Made by a program: the position numbers and the translations under genes. A model generated the notes under the pieces. It saw only the letters and a list, made by a program, of their open reading frames with translations, had not been told where the DNA came from and ran no database searches. DNA of 64,000 nt from an uncultured Lachnospiraceae bacterium (GTDB taxonomy: Bacteria; Bacillota; Clostridia; Lachnospirales; Lachnospiraceae): the NCBI GenBank assembly GCA_910587635.1, contig CAJUNB010000003.1:1-64000 (forward strand), written 5' to 3'. Below, in pieces: positions 7,765 through 16,786 of the stretch. Each line of letters opens with the position of its first letter. Positions within the stretch are counted from its first letter, which is position 1.

Positions 7765-9078
7765 TCACACTTTCTCTGTCTTCCAAAACATACAGGAATA
7801 AGGAGGCAGGTCACTGCCGCCGCCGAAATCATGTTCTTTTCCCGTGATCAGATCTATCGCCAGGCCCGATTGTGCATCAAAATCCGCATGATACGTACTG
7901 CCATCTCCATTGATTGCCACGATCACTCTCTCTTTAGTTGTCTTCCGTTCGAAAATAAGCTGTTTTGGCATAACCATGACATTACGGTAGCTTCCATAAC
8001 ACAGTGCTGTACTTTCCGTCCTGGCCTTTGCCAAACTTGCAATCCATGCTGTCAGCTCATTTTCTTCAGGATATTCTATTGCGGGTCGAAGAGCCGGATC
8101 CCCCTCACTCTTATCTCCCTCTTTCCCCCACTCACTGCCATAGTAAACAGCCGGTATGCCCGGCATACCAAAGAGCAATCCATACAAAGGCACAAGACAA
8201 TTTTTATCCGTAAGAATCGTAGCAATACGACTCACGTCATGATTGTCCACAAAACTCAGCAGATGTTTTCCCGTATAGAGACACCACTGTTCCGGTCCAA
8301 ATTGCCGATTCAGACTATAAGCAATTTCATGCATATTGCCTGTATTAAAACTGGAATACAGTCCCTTGTAACATTCATAATTTGTCACACTGTGACAGGC
8401 ACTGTCATTCATCCAACGGTTATAATCACCATGGAGTGTTTCTCCCATTAATACAAAATCCTGTTTGATATTGTCTGCCAGTCCTCGCAATGCCGCCAAA
8501 AACTCCCCATCCAGGCAATAGGCAACATCCAGTCTGAGTCCGTCAATATCATAATCCCGCACCCAGCTTCGTACACAATCAAATAAGTATTCCCTTACAG
8601 CAGAGTTTTTCACATTCAGCTTCACAAGCTCCATGTGACCTTCCCAACCTTCATACCAGAATCCGTCATGCCAGACAGTATCTCCATCGAAAGATATGCA
8701 GAACCAGTCTTTATAAGGACTGTCCCATTTTTTCTCTCTCACATCTTCAAAAGCCCAAAATCCTCTCCCCACATGATTAAAAACGCCATCGAGCATAATT
8801 TTCAGTCCCGCATTGTGGAGTGCATTACATACCTGTCTGAAGTCGTCCTTCGTTCCAAGCCTGCAATCAATTTTATGATAGTCCCGGGTATCATATCCAT
8901 GAGCATCGCTTTCAAACACAGGATTAAATAATACACAGGTGGCCCCTGTTCTTTTTATATGATCTGTCCAGTCAAGCACCTTCAGGATACGGTGCTCCTC
9001 CTTTCCATCATTGTGCAAAGGTGCTCCGCAAAGTCCCAGAGGATATATCTGATAGACAACCGCTTCTTCAAACCACAT
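7765..9078 (-). CDS. Intracellular GH13 alpha-amylase-like enzyme
   Basis: This compact 437-residue GH13 enzyme has no N-terminal carbohydrate-binding domain and no signal peptide. Catalytic residues are visible: DGVFNHVG (region I), GLRLDVAYCLD with nucleophile Asp184, VLMGETLHGDY with acid Glu213, and FVDNHDVSRI with Asp281. The ending is a short beta-rich domain C. It likely hydrolyses maltodextrins or cyclic/branched oligosaccharides in the cytoplasm. It begins 16 bases after the larger GH13 gene, with only a weak AAGGAA ribosome site, so it is probably co-translated with it. Exact subfamily is not assignable by eye. Confidence 0.82.
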   Translation of the reverse strand: MWFEEAVVYQIYPLGLCGAPLHNDGKEEHRILKVLDWTDHIKRTGATCVLFNPVFESDAHGYDTRDYHKIDCRLGTKDDFRQVCNALHNAGLKIMLDGVFNHVGRGFWAFEDVREKKWDSPYKDWFCISFDGDTVWHDGFWYEGWEGHMELVKLNVKNSAVREYLFDCVRSWVRDYDIDGLRLDVAYCLDGEFLAALRGLADNIKQDFVLMGETLHGDYNRWMNDSACHSVTNYECYKGLYSSFNTGNMHEIAYSLNRQFGPEQWCLYTGKHLLSFVDNHDVSRIATILTDKNCLVPLYGLLFGMPGIPAVYYGSEWGKEGDKSEGDPALRPAIEYPEENELTAWIASLAKARTESTALCYGSYRNVMVMPKQLIFERKTTKERVIVAINGDGSTYHADFDAQSGLAIDLITGKEHDFGGGSDLPPYSCMFWKTEKV

Positions 9079-9094
9079 ATTCTGTACAGATTCC

Positions 9095-11428
9095 TTACCA
9101 GAACTTAAACGGCAGGAACCATCTCTCCTTTCTGTTTTTCTTTCCTTCTTTTCTGTCTCTGTTTTCTTCTCTTCTTTCCCTGTTTTCTTCTCTGCGGTCC
9201 TTTCTCTCTTCTCTTTTTTCTTCTCGGTTTTCTTTTCTCTCTTCTCTTTTTTCTTCTCTGATTTCTTTTCTTTCTTCTCTTTTTTCTCTTCTTTCTTCCT
9301 TCTTCTCTTCTTTTTTCTCTTCCTGTTTCTCTCCTACATGCTTTAATACAACTGCAGACGTTGGCGGCATAGTGATCGTCAGCTTACCATTTTTGATCCC
9401 ATGTCTCTTTTCCGCGGTTGTAAATCCTTTATCTGTCGTCAAAATCAGCTGCTTTACTTCGGTCTCCATAGGAATCCCTGTCTCCCATACGCTGATTTCT
9501 CTTGTAATCTCTGTATTGTTATTGTTAAAAATGACAATGGCTCTCTGCTTTTCCGTAAATCTGCCATAAGATATAAAATTATAATCATTTGTAAGCGATA
9601 TCAAAGAGCCTTCAATAAATTCAGGATTTTTTTTATGAATCTGAATAATCCGTTTATGAAATTCTATCAGTTCCCGGTCTTCCCGTCCCCAGGGATAAGG
9701 TCGTCTGTTATCCGGGTCAGTAAATCCACATACGCCAGCTTCATCCCCATAATAAATCGTAGGAGCCCCTACCCAGGTCATCTGCAGAACGACAGCTTCC
9801 CTGAAAACCGCTTTATTGATTCCCTCTTCTGCTGCTTTTGGCCCTTTCGTATTCGTACGGCCCACCACATGATTCGTCCTTGTCAGGAAACGGGAATGAT
9901 CGTGATTTGACAGCTCATTCATCGCTACTTCCCAGGAAGGCATTGTAAAGTTCGTACTGTGATATCGCATGGCTTCCCAAAAACTATTTGCATTTCCATG
10001 CAGATCCTGCCTGTAATCATCACTGTGCTTTTGCATACCAGTCAGAAACCAGGAAACTGGCTCCATAAATGCATCATAGTTCATGACAGAATCCCATTCA
10101 TCCCCTCTCAGCCAGCTTTCAGAACTGCCATAGTGTTCTGCCAGAATCAATGCATTCGGGTTTACCGACTTTACTGCTTTTCGGAAATCTTTCCAGAATC
10201 TGTGATTCATCTCCGGGGAATGCCCCAGGTCAGCCGCCACATCTAACCGCCAACCGTCCACACAATATGGCTCGGACACCCATTTTTTACCAATTTCAAG
10301 TATATAATGATATAATTCCTGCGATGCTTCATAGTTTAATTTGGGTAAAGTGTCATGTCCCCACCAGCCGTCATACGTATGATTATAGGGCCACTTATCT
10401 TCATGGAAAAATCGAAAAAAATTTCGGTAGGGACTGTCAGCTCTGATATATGCCCCCTTTTCATATCCTTCTGCATTTTCGTAAATTCTCTCTCTGTCCA
10501 TCCATTTATTGAAAGACCCACAATGATTGAACACCCCATCCAATATCACTTTAATCCCGCGTTTATGGGCTTCCTGAACGAATTTTGCAAATAGTTCATT
10601 GGATGCCTCGAGATTTTCCCTGCTTGTCACTCTGCTGATATAGCGGCTGGCAAGCCTGTTTTCCCGGGCTCTGCCATGAAGCATTTCTCCCTCGTCTTTT
10701 ACAATCTTTCCAAAATGAGGATCTATATAATCATAATCCTGAATATCGTATTTATGATTGGAAGGAGATACGAAAACCGGATTCAAATAAATGACATCAA
10801 TGTCAAGTTCTTTCAAATAATCCAGTTTATCCATGACTCCTTGCAAATCTCCGCCATAAAACCTGTGTACATCCATATTTTCAGGGTAAGAATCCCAGTT
10901 CTCTACTTTTACGGAAGGTTCTCCGATATAGCAGTATTCCCCAGTCAGCACATCATTGGAAGGATCCCCATTATAAAACCGGTCTACAAATATCTGATAC
11001 ATGACCGCACCCTTTGCCCAGTCAGGTGTATGAAATCCTGGATAAATATGGAAGTAAAAATTTTCCTGCGCTGTTTTCACTGCTCCTCTTATATCATAAC
11101 AGCACTCTAACTTTCCGGCTTTGATCTCAAAATAATATCCGATCGGTTCATTTTCCAGCTGTACCTGTACAGTATAATAATCAAAGGCTTCCTCTGAACG
11201 TTCCAGCATCATCAGTTCTCTTTGTCCGTTACAGATGAGAAAGACTCTGTCCACATTGTCCTTTCCTGTCCGAAAACGTATTGTAATCTTATCATACGGA
11301 GCCGGTTCCTGAGGTATTACATAATTTTTTGTCGTATCACAAAATAACGCTCTTTTACGAAACAGGGGACGCCTGTTTGCAATATATTCCTGTTGCTGCT
11401 GCGCCTTCAGAAATCGGTCAAATTCCAT
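9095..11428 (-). CDS. GH13 neopullulanase-like glycosidase with a charged hendecad-repeat C-terminal tail
   Basis: The 777-residue protein has an N-terminal CBM34-like beta domain (about 25-130), then a GH13 catalytic domain: DGVFNHCG near 298, VDGWRLDVAAD with nucleophile Asp396, LILAEHYG with acid Glu431, and LSNHDHSRF with Asp510, followed by domain C. Such enzymes open cyclodextrins, pullulan or maltodextrins. Residues from about 699 form a 79-residue tail made almost only of E, K and R in 11-residue repeats (REERKEIREEK-like), ending RWFLPFKFW. No signal peptide is present, so it should be cytoplasmic. First gene of a unit with the second GH13. The tail is coded by a purine-rich tandem repeat. 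Confidence 0.85.
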   Translation of the reverse strand: MEFDRFLKAQQQQEYIANRRPLFRKRALFCDTTKNYVIPQEPAPYDKITIRFRTGKDNVDRVFLICNGQRELMMLERSEEAFDYYTVQVQLENEPIGYYFEIKAGKLECCYDIRGAVKTAQENFYFHIYPGFHTPDWAKGAVMYQIFVDRFYNGDPSNDVLTGEYCYIGEPSVKVENWDSYPENMDVHRFYGGDLQGVMDKLDYLKELDIDVIYLNPVFVSPSNHKYDIQDYDYIDPHFGKIVKDEGEMLHGRARENRLASRYISRVTSRENLEASNELFAKFVQEAHKRGIKVILDGVFNHCGSFNKWMDRERIYENAEGYEKGAYIRADSPYRNFFRFFHEDKWPYNHTYDGWWGHDTLPKLNYEASQELYHYILEIGKKWVSEPYCVDGWRLDVAADLGHSPEMNHRFWKDFRKAVKSVNPNALILAEHYGSSESWLRGDEWDSVMNYDAFMEPVSWFLTGMQKHSDDYRQDLHGNANSFWEAMRYHSTNFTMPSWEVAMNELSNHDHSRFLTRTNHVVGRTNTKGPKAAEEGINKAVFREAVVLQMTWVGAPTIYYGDEAGVCGFTDPDNRRPYPWGREDRELIEFHKRIIQIHKKNPEFIEGSLISLTNDYNFISYGRFTEKQRAIVIFNNNNTEITREISVWETGIPMETEVKQLILTTDKGFTTAEKRHGIKNGKLTITMPPTSAVVLKHVGEKQEEKKEEKKEERREKREERKEIREEKREERKENREEKREERKDRREENRERREENRDRKEGKKNRKERWFLPFKFW
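9118..9334 (-). repeat. 33-bp tandem repeats in a purine-only tract coding the GH13 tail
   Basis: The plus strand is a nearly pure pyrimidine tract (TTCTCTTCTTTT-like) of about 215 bases. Blocks of about 33 bases recur, matching the 11-residue repeat of the encoded tail. Such mirror-rich polypurine tracts can slip or form triplex DNA. Confidence 0.8.
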
Positions 11429-11469
11429 ATATCTCCAACCTTTCCTATATAATTTGTAATATATGATAT

Positions 11470-11494
11470 GCGCTGCCCATTTGGAAAACCTTCG
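11470..11494 (-). repeat. 25-bp leader element, copy A
   Basis: The sequence GCGCTGCCCATT...GGAAAACCTTCG matches 38164-38188 at 24 of 25 positions. Both copies lie in the transcribed leader of a minus-strand gene, downstream of a TGGTATAAT extended -10 box. Here GGAAAACC and GGTTTTCC (11483-11501) form a perfect eight-base stem with a three-base loop. Confidence 0.65.
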
Positions 11495-11555
11495 GTTTTC
11501 CCCATTCGCGGGCTTCGCACATGTTGGATGCCCATTCGGGCGGGCTCCTGTGTTT

Positions 11556-11564
11556 ATTATACCA
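11556..11564 (-). promoter_or_regulatory. Extended -10 promoter for the GH13 pair
   Basis: Minus-strand TGGTATAAT with no good -35 box at the usual distance. The predicted leader of about 120 bases holds at least two stable hairpins before a GGTTGGAG ribosome site. The region 11429-11578 contains no gene. Confidence 0.55.
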
Positions 11565-11578
11565 TAATTCTGGACAGT

Positions 11579-11613
11579 AAAAAAGACAGCTTTTCCGTTC
11601 CGCTGCCTTTTTT
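11579..11613 (-). terminator. Terminator of the tilS-hpt-ftsH operon
   Basis: Minus-strand hairpin with arms GGCAGC and GCTGTC flanked by A and T runs (six T after the stem). It separates ftsH from the GH13 genes. The 140 bases between it and ftsH show nothing else I can name. Confidence 0.75.
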
Positions 11614-11755
11614 AGAGAAGGTATTTCTTTCTTATGGGGTATAGCAAAAAACTATATAATGTATTGGGGGGTTACAAGTAGTATAATACCAGAGGTCCCG
11701 TGAAATGTCCATACTCTCATTCCACAAAGTTTACAAAATAGATGTTTCATTTTTG

Positions 11756-13564
11756 TTAATTTTGCACAAACAGTTCTTCGAATTCTGTTCTGGAAATCTT
11801 TTCCTTCTCCAGAAGCATTTCCGCACACTTATGGAGCACGCTGTCATTTTCCTCGATGATTTCTTTCGCTTTTCTGTAGCATTCATCGATAATTCTCTTC
11901 ACTTCCCGGTCGATCTCATTGGCAATCGCCTCACTGTGGCTTCTTGTGTGTGCCAGATCTCTTCCGATAAATACTTCATCATCTTCATCGTCATAATTAA
12001 TCAAACCGATCTGCTCTGACATGCCAAAGCGTGTTACCATCTTTCTGGCTACTTTTGTAGCTTTCTTAATATCGCTGGATGCACCTGTCGTAATATCGCC
12101 AAAAATAATTTCCTCTGCGATACGTCCTCCAAGAGACACCATTATCTCCTGTTTCATCTTTCCCTTTGTCAGGAACATCTCGTCTTTTTCAGGAAGAGGC
12201 ATTGTATACCCTGCTGCCCCGATACCCGTGGGAATAATAGACACCGTATATACAGGCCCCACGTCCGGCAGAACATGAAATAAGATAGCATGGCCCGCTT
12301 CATGATAGGCTGTAATCTTTCTCTCTTTTTCTGTTACAACACGGCTCTTCTTCTCAGAACCGATTCCCACTTTAATAAAAGCCTTCTTAATATCTTCCTG
12401 TTTGATAAAGCCTCTGTTTCTTTTGGCCGCAATGATAGCCGCTTCATTTAACAGATTTTCCAGATCTGCACCGGTAAAACCCGCCGTCGTCTGAGCGATC
12501 TGTTTCAAATCCACGTCTTCTGCAAGAGGTTTATTTTTAGCATGTATTTTCAGGATATCCTCTCTGCCGCCCACATCCGGCGATCCCACGGAGATCTTTC
12601 TGTCGAACCGGCCCGGCCGCAAAATAGCCGGATCCAGAATATCCACTCTGTTGGTAGCCGCCATGACAATGATGCCTTCATTGATGCCAAATCCGTCCAT
12701 CTCCACAAGCAACTGGTTCAACGTCTGCTCCCTCTCGTCATGACCACCGCCCATGCCTGTCCCCCGGCGTCTTGCCACAGCATCAATCTCATCGATAAAA
12801 ACGATACAGGGGGCATTGCGCTTCGCATTTAAAAATAAATCTCTTACCCGGGAAGCTCCCACACCTACAAACATTTCCACAAAATCCGAACCGGAAATAC
12901 TAAAAAAAGGAACGCCGGCCTCTCCTGCAATTGCTTTCGCTAACAGTGTCTTACCGGTACCCGGAGGTCCCTCCAGAAGGACACCTTTCGGAATCCTGGC
13001 CCCCACTTTTGTAAATTTCGCAGGCTCCTTCAGAAATTCTATGATTTCTTCCAAATCTTCTTTTTCTTCTTTCAGACCGGCTACATCTTTCAATGTGATC
13101 TTTCCCTCTCCCAGAGAGAGCTTGGCCCGGCTCTTACCGAAATTCATCATTTTTCCGTTGCCCCCGGAATTTTGCGAATTCATCAGGGCAAATAAAAAGA
13201 TACCTATAATCAGTACCGAAAGAACTGGCAGCATATAAGTCAGAAACCAATTTTCCTTTGGCACATCTCTCATGACCGGATCGATTTCATAGTCTGCCAT
13301 CAATATTTCTATTTCTTTTACGTCAGATACATAGGCCACTCTGCTTCTGCCGTCGTTCAGATATACTTTCACGGCGCCTGTTGGTGTCTCTTTGTTCGGC
13401 TGAATCTCTACATGAGACACCCGCTTCCCATCCAGATCTGCCAGTAGCTCTGCTTTTGTATATACATCCTCTTTTTCACTCAATGTACTGATAAAAAGGG
13501 TAAGACCCAAAAGAATCAGTATCACAATAAAATACGTATAAAGGCTTTTGCCGTTTTTATTCAA
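11756..13564 (-). CDS. ftsH: ATP-dependent zinc metalloprotease FtsH
   Basis: The 602-residue protein has two membrane segments (about 10-27 and 108-127) flanking a small extracellular domain, then an AAA+ module with Walker A GPPGTGKTLLAKA, Walker B CIVFIDEIDAV and second region of homology ATNRVDILDPAILRPGRFDR, and an M41 protease domain with the zinc site HEAGH. It degrades misfolded membrane proteins and regulators, as a membrane hexamer. The start is TTG with GGAGGAGGAACA before it. It is the third gene after tilS and hpt, the conserved Firmicutes order, and is followed by a terminator. Confidence 0.97.
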   Translation of the reverse strand: MNKNGKSLYTYFIVILILLGLTLFISTLSEKEDVYTKAELLADLDGKRVSHVEIQPNKETPTGAVKVYLNDGRSRVAYVSDVKEIEILMADYEIDPVMRDVPKENWFLTYMLPVLSVLIIGIFLFALMNSQNSGGNGKMMNFGKSRAKLSLGEGKITLKDVAGLKEEKEDLEEIIEFLKEPAKFTKVGARIPKGVLLEGPPGTGKTLLAKAIAGEAGVPFFSISGSDFVEMFVGVGASRVRDLFLNAKRNAPCIVFIDEIDAVARRRGTGMGGGHDEREQTLNQLLVEMDGFGINEGIIVMAATNRVDILDPAILRPGRFDRKISVGSPDVGGREDILKIHAKNKPLAEDVDLKQIAQTTAGFTGADLENLLNEAAIIAAKRNRGFIKQEDIKKAFIKVGIGSEKKSRVVTEKERKITAYHEAGHAILFHVLPDVGPVYTVSIIPTGIGAAGYTMPLPEKDEMFLTKGKMKQEIMVSLGGRIAEEIIFGDITTGASSDIKKATKVARKMVTRFGMSEQIGLINYDDEDDEVFIGRDLAHTRSHSEAIANEIDREVKRIIDECYRKAKEIIEENDSVLHKCAEMLLEKEKISRTEFEELFVQN

Positions 13565-13598
13565 TGTTCCTCCTCCCGGAAACTGTGTTCCGTCTCCG

Positions 13599-14123
13599 TT
13601 AATCCAGTTCTACAACTCCAATATAGGGCAGATTTCGATATCTCTGATCATAATCCAGACCATAACCTACTACAAATTCATCGGGAATCTGAAATCCTGT
13701 ATAGTCCACATGTACATCAACCACGCGCCTCTCCGGCTTATCCAGAAGTGTACAGAGCGCCAGACTCCTCGGTCCTCTCTTTCTCAGCATCTCCAGCAAA
13801 TAACTGAGTGTCCGACCCGAATCCACGATATCTTCCACTACGATCACATCTTTATCTTTTAAAGGCTCATCCAGATCTTTGACAATTTTAACAATACCAC
13901 TGGATTTTGTTTCACTGCCATAACTGGAGACAGACATAAAATCAAGCGATACAGGAACTGTGATACGCTTTGCAAGTTCACACATAAAAAAACTGCCCCC
14001 CTTAAGGACACATACGAGATGTACCTGTTTCCCGGCATACTCTTTACTGATCTGTTCTCCGATTTCCTGAATCTTTTTATTTACTTCTTCTTCCGTTAAC
14101 AGTATCCTGATTTTCTCTGCCAT
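13599..14123 (-). CDS. hpt: Hypoxanthine phosphoribosyltransferase
   Basis: The 174-residue enzyme shows the PRPP-binding motif VIVVEDIVDSGRTLSYL near residues 95-111 and the family's VHLVCVLKGGSFFMCELA block. It salvages hypoxanthine and guanine to IMP and GMP. The gene overlaps the end of tilS by 47 bases, a strong sign of translational coupling, and lies 34 bases before ftsH. An AGGAGG site precedes its ATG inside tilS. Confidence 0.96.
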   Translation of the reverse strand: MAEKIRILLTEEEVNKKIQEIGEQISKEYAGKQVHLVCVLKGGSFFMCELAKRITVPVSLDFMSVSSYGSETKSSGIVKIVKDLDEPLKDKDVIVVEDIVDSGRTLSYLLEMLRKRGPRSLALCTLLDKPERRVVDVHVDYTGFQIPDEFVVGYGLDYDQRYRNLPYIGVVELD

Positions 14124-15507
14124 CTGAAGTTCCTCCTGTCACCTGTATCTGCAATACAGTTTTTGTCTGATTGTCTATTTTATAGTGCTCACTGATACGT
14201 CGGCCTATTATCCATACAATATGGTTTCCATCCGCCAAAAGCGGCATACTGTCCCGCTTTGCCCTTGGTATTTTTTCTTCAATGAAATATGATTTTAAAG
14301 ATTTCCTGCCGCCATTTGCGTATACTTCCAGATAATCACCGGTCTGTCTTGTGCGAACCACTAAAGATTTAACTATTTTATCATAATCAAACCATTTCGT
14401 ATATGTTTTTTCAGGAATATTTTGGCTTTTTTCATAGGAAAATACACTGGCCAGAAGCTTCATTTCTCCCTTCCAGCATGTTTCTCCTGGAGCCAACACA
14501 GGATGAATCTCTTTCCTTTCTTCTTTCTCATTTCTTGTGGTGAGGCGTATCCGATCATATTCTCTGTACACCGTGAGCTTGTAGGGCAGATCTATCTGTC
14601 CGTTACTTTTTCGAAAGAACAATTGGCGCATTCCCTCTACATGGACAAATGCAATATCCTTTTTACTCCCTGCCGCCTCCTCTATGGCAGCCAGAATGCA
14701 TTGTTTCTGGATCAATGGATGTTCCTTCAGAAAAGAGGGGATCTGAAAAATAATGTCTCCTTTTTCATATTTCATACATCTTTCCAATGCCTTTTTCGTA
14801 TTTACCTGGATATAGTCCTGCATTTCTTTCATTATGACGCTTGTGTCATATATGTGGGAAACTGCTTTTTCACAGATTTCTTTCTCCCCGTAGGCGACAA
14901 TATGATGACGTATTTTATTTCTTGTATAAGTATCCTCGTTATTTGTTCTGTCTATGCAGTAGGGTACCCCATTTTTTTCCAGATATGCTTCGATTTCCGG
15001 GCGGGAAACACAGAGCAGCGGTCGAATAATGTGTTCTCTTACCGGTGGGATGCCTGCAAGTCCGGACAGTCCGCACCCTCTCATCAGATGAAACAGCACT
15101 GTCTCCGCATTATCATTCTGATTATGTGCCACCGCGATCTTTCCTTCCGGTGCACCCATCTTTGTCAACACTGTCTGAAATGCCCCGTACCTCACAGCAC
15201 GCCCGGCCTCTTCTTCTGACATGGCATGATAAGCGGCATATTCTCTCACATCCTCTTCAATACAATAAAAATCACAGTTCCATTTTCCGCACAACGCCTC
15301 TACAAAGCGCGCATCTTCCCCTGCTTCTGCCCGAATCCTGTGATTAATATGTACCACTGACAGACGAAAAGAAATCTCTTTCCGAAGTTGTATTAAAATA
15401 AAGAGAAGGCAGACAGAGTCCGCCCCTCCTGAAATGCCGGCTACAACTGTATCGCCCTCTCGCAACATATTATTCTTTTTTATATAACTTTTAACTTTTT
15501 CGATCAT
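14077..15507 (-). CDS. tilS: tRNA(Ile)-lysidine synthetase TilS
   Basis: The 476-residue protein has the N-type ATP pyrophosphatase P-loop VVAGISGGADSVCLLF near residues 20-35, followed by the TilS substrate-domain patterns (VHINHRIRAEAGEDARF, AVAHNQNDNAETVLFHLMRGCGL) and a C-terminal TilS domain. It converts cytidine-34 of the AUA-reading tRNA-Ile to lysidine and is normally essential. The start has no Shine-Dalgarno; instead a promoter (15514-15542) ends six bases before the ATG, so the transcript appears leaderless. It heads the tilS-hpt-ftsH unit and overlaps hpt by 47 bases. Confidence 0.95.
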   Translation of the reverse strand: MIEKVKSYIKKNNMLREGDTVVAGISGGADSVCLLFILIQLRKEISFRLSVVHINHRIRAEAGEDARFVEALCGKWNCDFYCIEEDVREYAAYHAMSEEEAGRAVRYGAFQTVLTKMGAPEGKIAVAHNQNDNAETVLFHLMRGCGLSGLAGIPPVREHIIRPLLCVSRPEIEAYLEKNGVPYCIDRTNNEDTYTRNKIRHHIVAYGEKEICEKAVSHIYDTSVIMKEMQDYIQVNTKKALERCMKYEKGDIIFQIPSFLKEHPLIQKQCILAAIEEAAGSKKDIAFVHVEGMRQLFFRKSNGQIDLPYKLTVYREYDRIRLTTRNEKEERKEIHPVLAPGETCWKGEMKLLASVFSYEKSQNIPEKTYTKWFDYDKIVKSLVVRTRQTGDYLEVYANGGRKSLKSYFIEEKIPRAKRDSMPLLADGNHIVWIIGRRISEHYKIDNQTKTVLQIQVTGGTSDGRENQDTVNGRRSK

Positions 15508-15513
15508 ACCATA

Positions 15514-15542
15514 ACTATAATCAATTCTTCCAGTAAAGTCAA
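15514..15542 (-). promoter_or_regulatory. Promoter of tilS giving a predicted leaderless mRNA
   Basis: TTGACT (15537-15542) and TATAGT (15514-15519) with exactly 17 bases between them. Only six bases (TATGGT on the minus strand) separate the -10 box from the tilS ATG, so the usual start point is the A of the ATG. The -35 box directly follows the spoIIE stop codon. Confidence 0.7.
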
Positions 15543-16730
15543 TTATTCCCCATTTTCCCAGATACCCAGTGTCAGGACAGTCATATCATCCCCTACTTTT
15601 CCCTTTGCCCGATGCAATACGAACTGTAAAATATAGTTTGCCAGCTCCTGCGGATTTTGTATCATTGTCTGTCTCAGCATGTCCAGAAACAGTTCCTCGT
15701 CTCCGACACCATCCACGATACCGTCAGAAACCATGACTACGAAACTGCCATCTTCCAACTGCCGCTCCTGATTGTCCGCATCTATTTTATGAAAAATACC
15801 GAGAGGAAGGTTGTCCGCCGCGATCTGTTCTACCATATGGTCCCGTTTAATATATGTATAGGAAGAGCCTATCTTCATCAATTCACAGCTTCCTGTATAT
15901 AAATTAATATCACAAATATCCAGCGTAGACATATTTTCTTCCTCTGCCCGCGCTACCAGCACCCCGTTGATCATTTCTGCCGCCGTCTTTTTGGAAAAAC
16001 CGGCTTCCATAAATTTTTCCAGCAGATCGATCACCGTCTCGCTGTCTGCCATTGCCTTTTCCCCCGACCCCATACCGTCTGACAATGCCATAATAAAATT
16101 CCCATTTCCGTTTTCCATAAAAGAATAGGTATCTCCTGATACTTTCTCGTTTTCCTGAGTAGCCATAGCCGCTCCTGTCAGTATACTGTAGGCTGCCTCC
16201 TCTTCGAATATTATCGTATCGTATTCTTTCGGCAAAAAAAACAGACTGTTCTTTTCCGGCAAAAGCCTTTTTCCAAACAGTACAGACAAAAAATCTGCTG
16301 CATCTTCTGCTGTCAGTACATGTTTGTCATCCACCCGGAGACTGATTGCCAGCTTGATACCACTCACCGGATCTACCATCCTGCAGATATCCTGAATCAA
16401 TATCCCGTTTTCTTTACAGATATGCATTATCTTTTTCATTTCTTTTTCTTTAAGCGGATAGAGTTCAAAAGATTCTTCCGCCAATAACCGCATAATTCGG
16501 GCCATCTCATTCAGATGATCGGCTAAAATCTCCCTGTTTTCTAACAGTCTCCTTTTCATCAGACATGTTTGCCGATCCTGTATGATTTTTTCTCCCGTCG
16601 TATTTTTGTATGTAAATGTTTTCGCCAAATCACAAAAAGAATCTGCATAGCCAAGTAATTTCTTTTTTCCATATGCCGGAAAAACAATTCCCTCAGTCAG
16701 CCTTGCTGTTCCATTTGCTTTCTTTATCAT
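15543..16730 (-). CDS. spoIIE: SpoIIE-family protein serine phosphatase lacking the membrane domain
   Basis: The 395-residue protein carries a PP2C-type SpoIIE phosphatase domain with its metal-binding aspartates: VSGDTYSF, LSDGMGSGEKA, VSDGIVDGV and VGDDMTVLTLG. The first 190 residues resemble the SpoIIE linker (regulatory) region. SpoIIE dephosphorylates the anti-anti-sigma factor SpoIIAA and so activates SigmaF in the forespore. Bacillus SpoIIE is about 830 residues with ten membrane spans at the N terminus; none is present here and the 175 bases upstream cannot encode it. An in-frame TAG lies two codons before the ATG. Position between divIC and tilS is the conserved spoIIE location. Confidence 0.85.
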   Translation of the reverse strand: MIKKANGTARLTEGIVFPAYGKKKLLGYADSFCDLAKTFTYKNTTGEKIIQDRQTCLMKRRLLENREILADHLNEMARIMRLLAEESFELYPLKEKEMKKIMHICKENGILIQDICRMVDPVSGIKLAISLRVDDKHVLTAEDAADFLSVLFGKRLLPEKNSLFFLPKEYDTIIFEEEAAYSILTGAAMATQENEKVSGDTYSFMENGNGNFIMALSDGMGSGEKAMADSETVIDLLEKFMEAGFSKKTAAEMINGVLVARAEEENMSTLDICDINLYTGSCELMKIGSSYTYIKRDHMVEQIAADNLPLGIFHKIDADNQERQLEDGSFVVMVSDGIVDGVGDEELFLDMLRQTMIQNPQELANYILQFVLHRAKGKVGDDMTVLTLGIWENGE

Positions 16731-16786
16731 TTTCTACTGCTCACTCCTTTTCAGAGGTAATTATCCACTCTCCTCTGTAAGAATAC

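Noticed and set aside
9021..9569. A 182-residue plus-strand ORF rich in Phe, Ser and Leu
   Set aside because: It is the antisense reading of the purine-rich GH13 tail and the end of its catalytic domain; the minus-strand protein has clear GH13 motifs.
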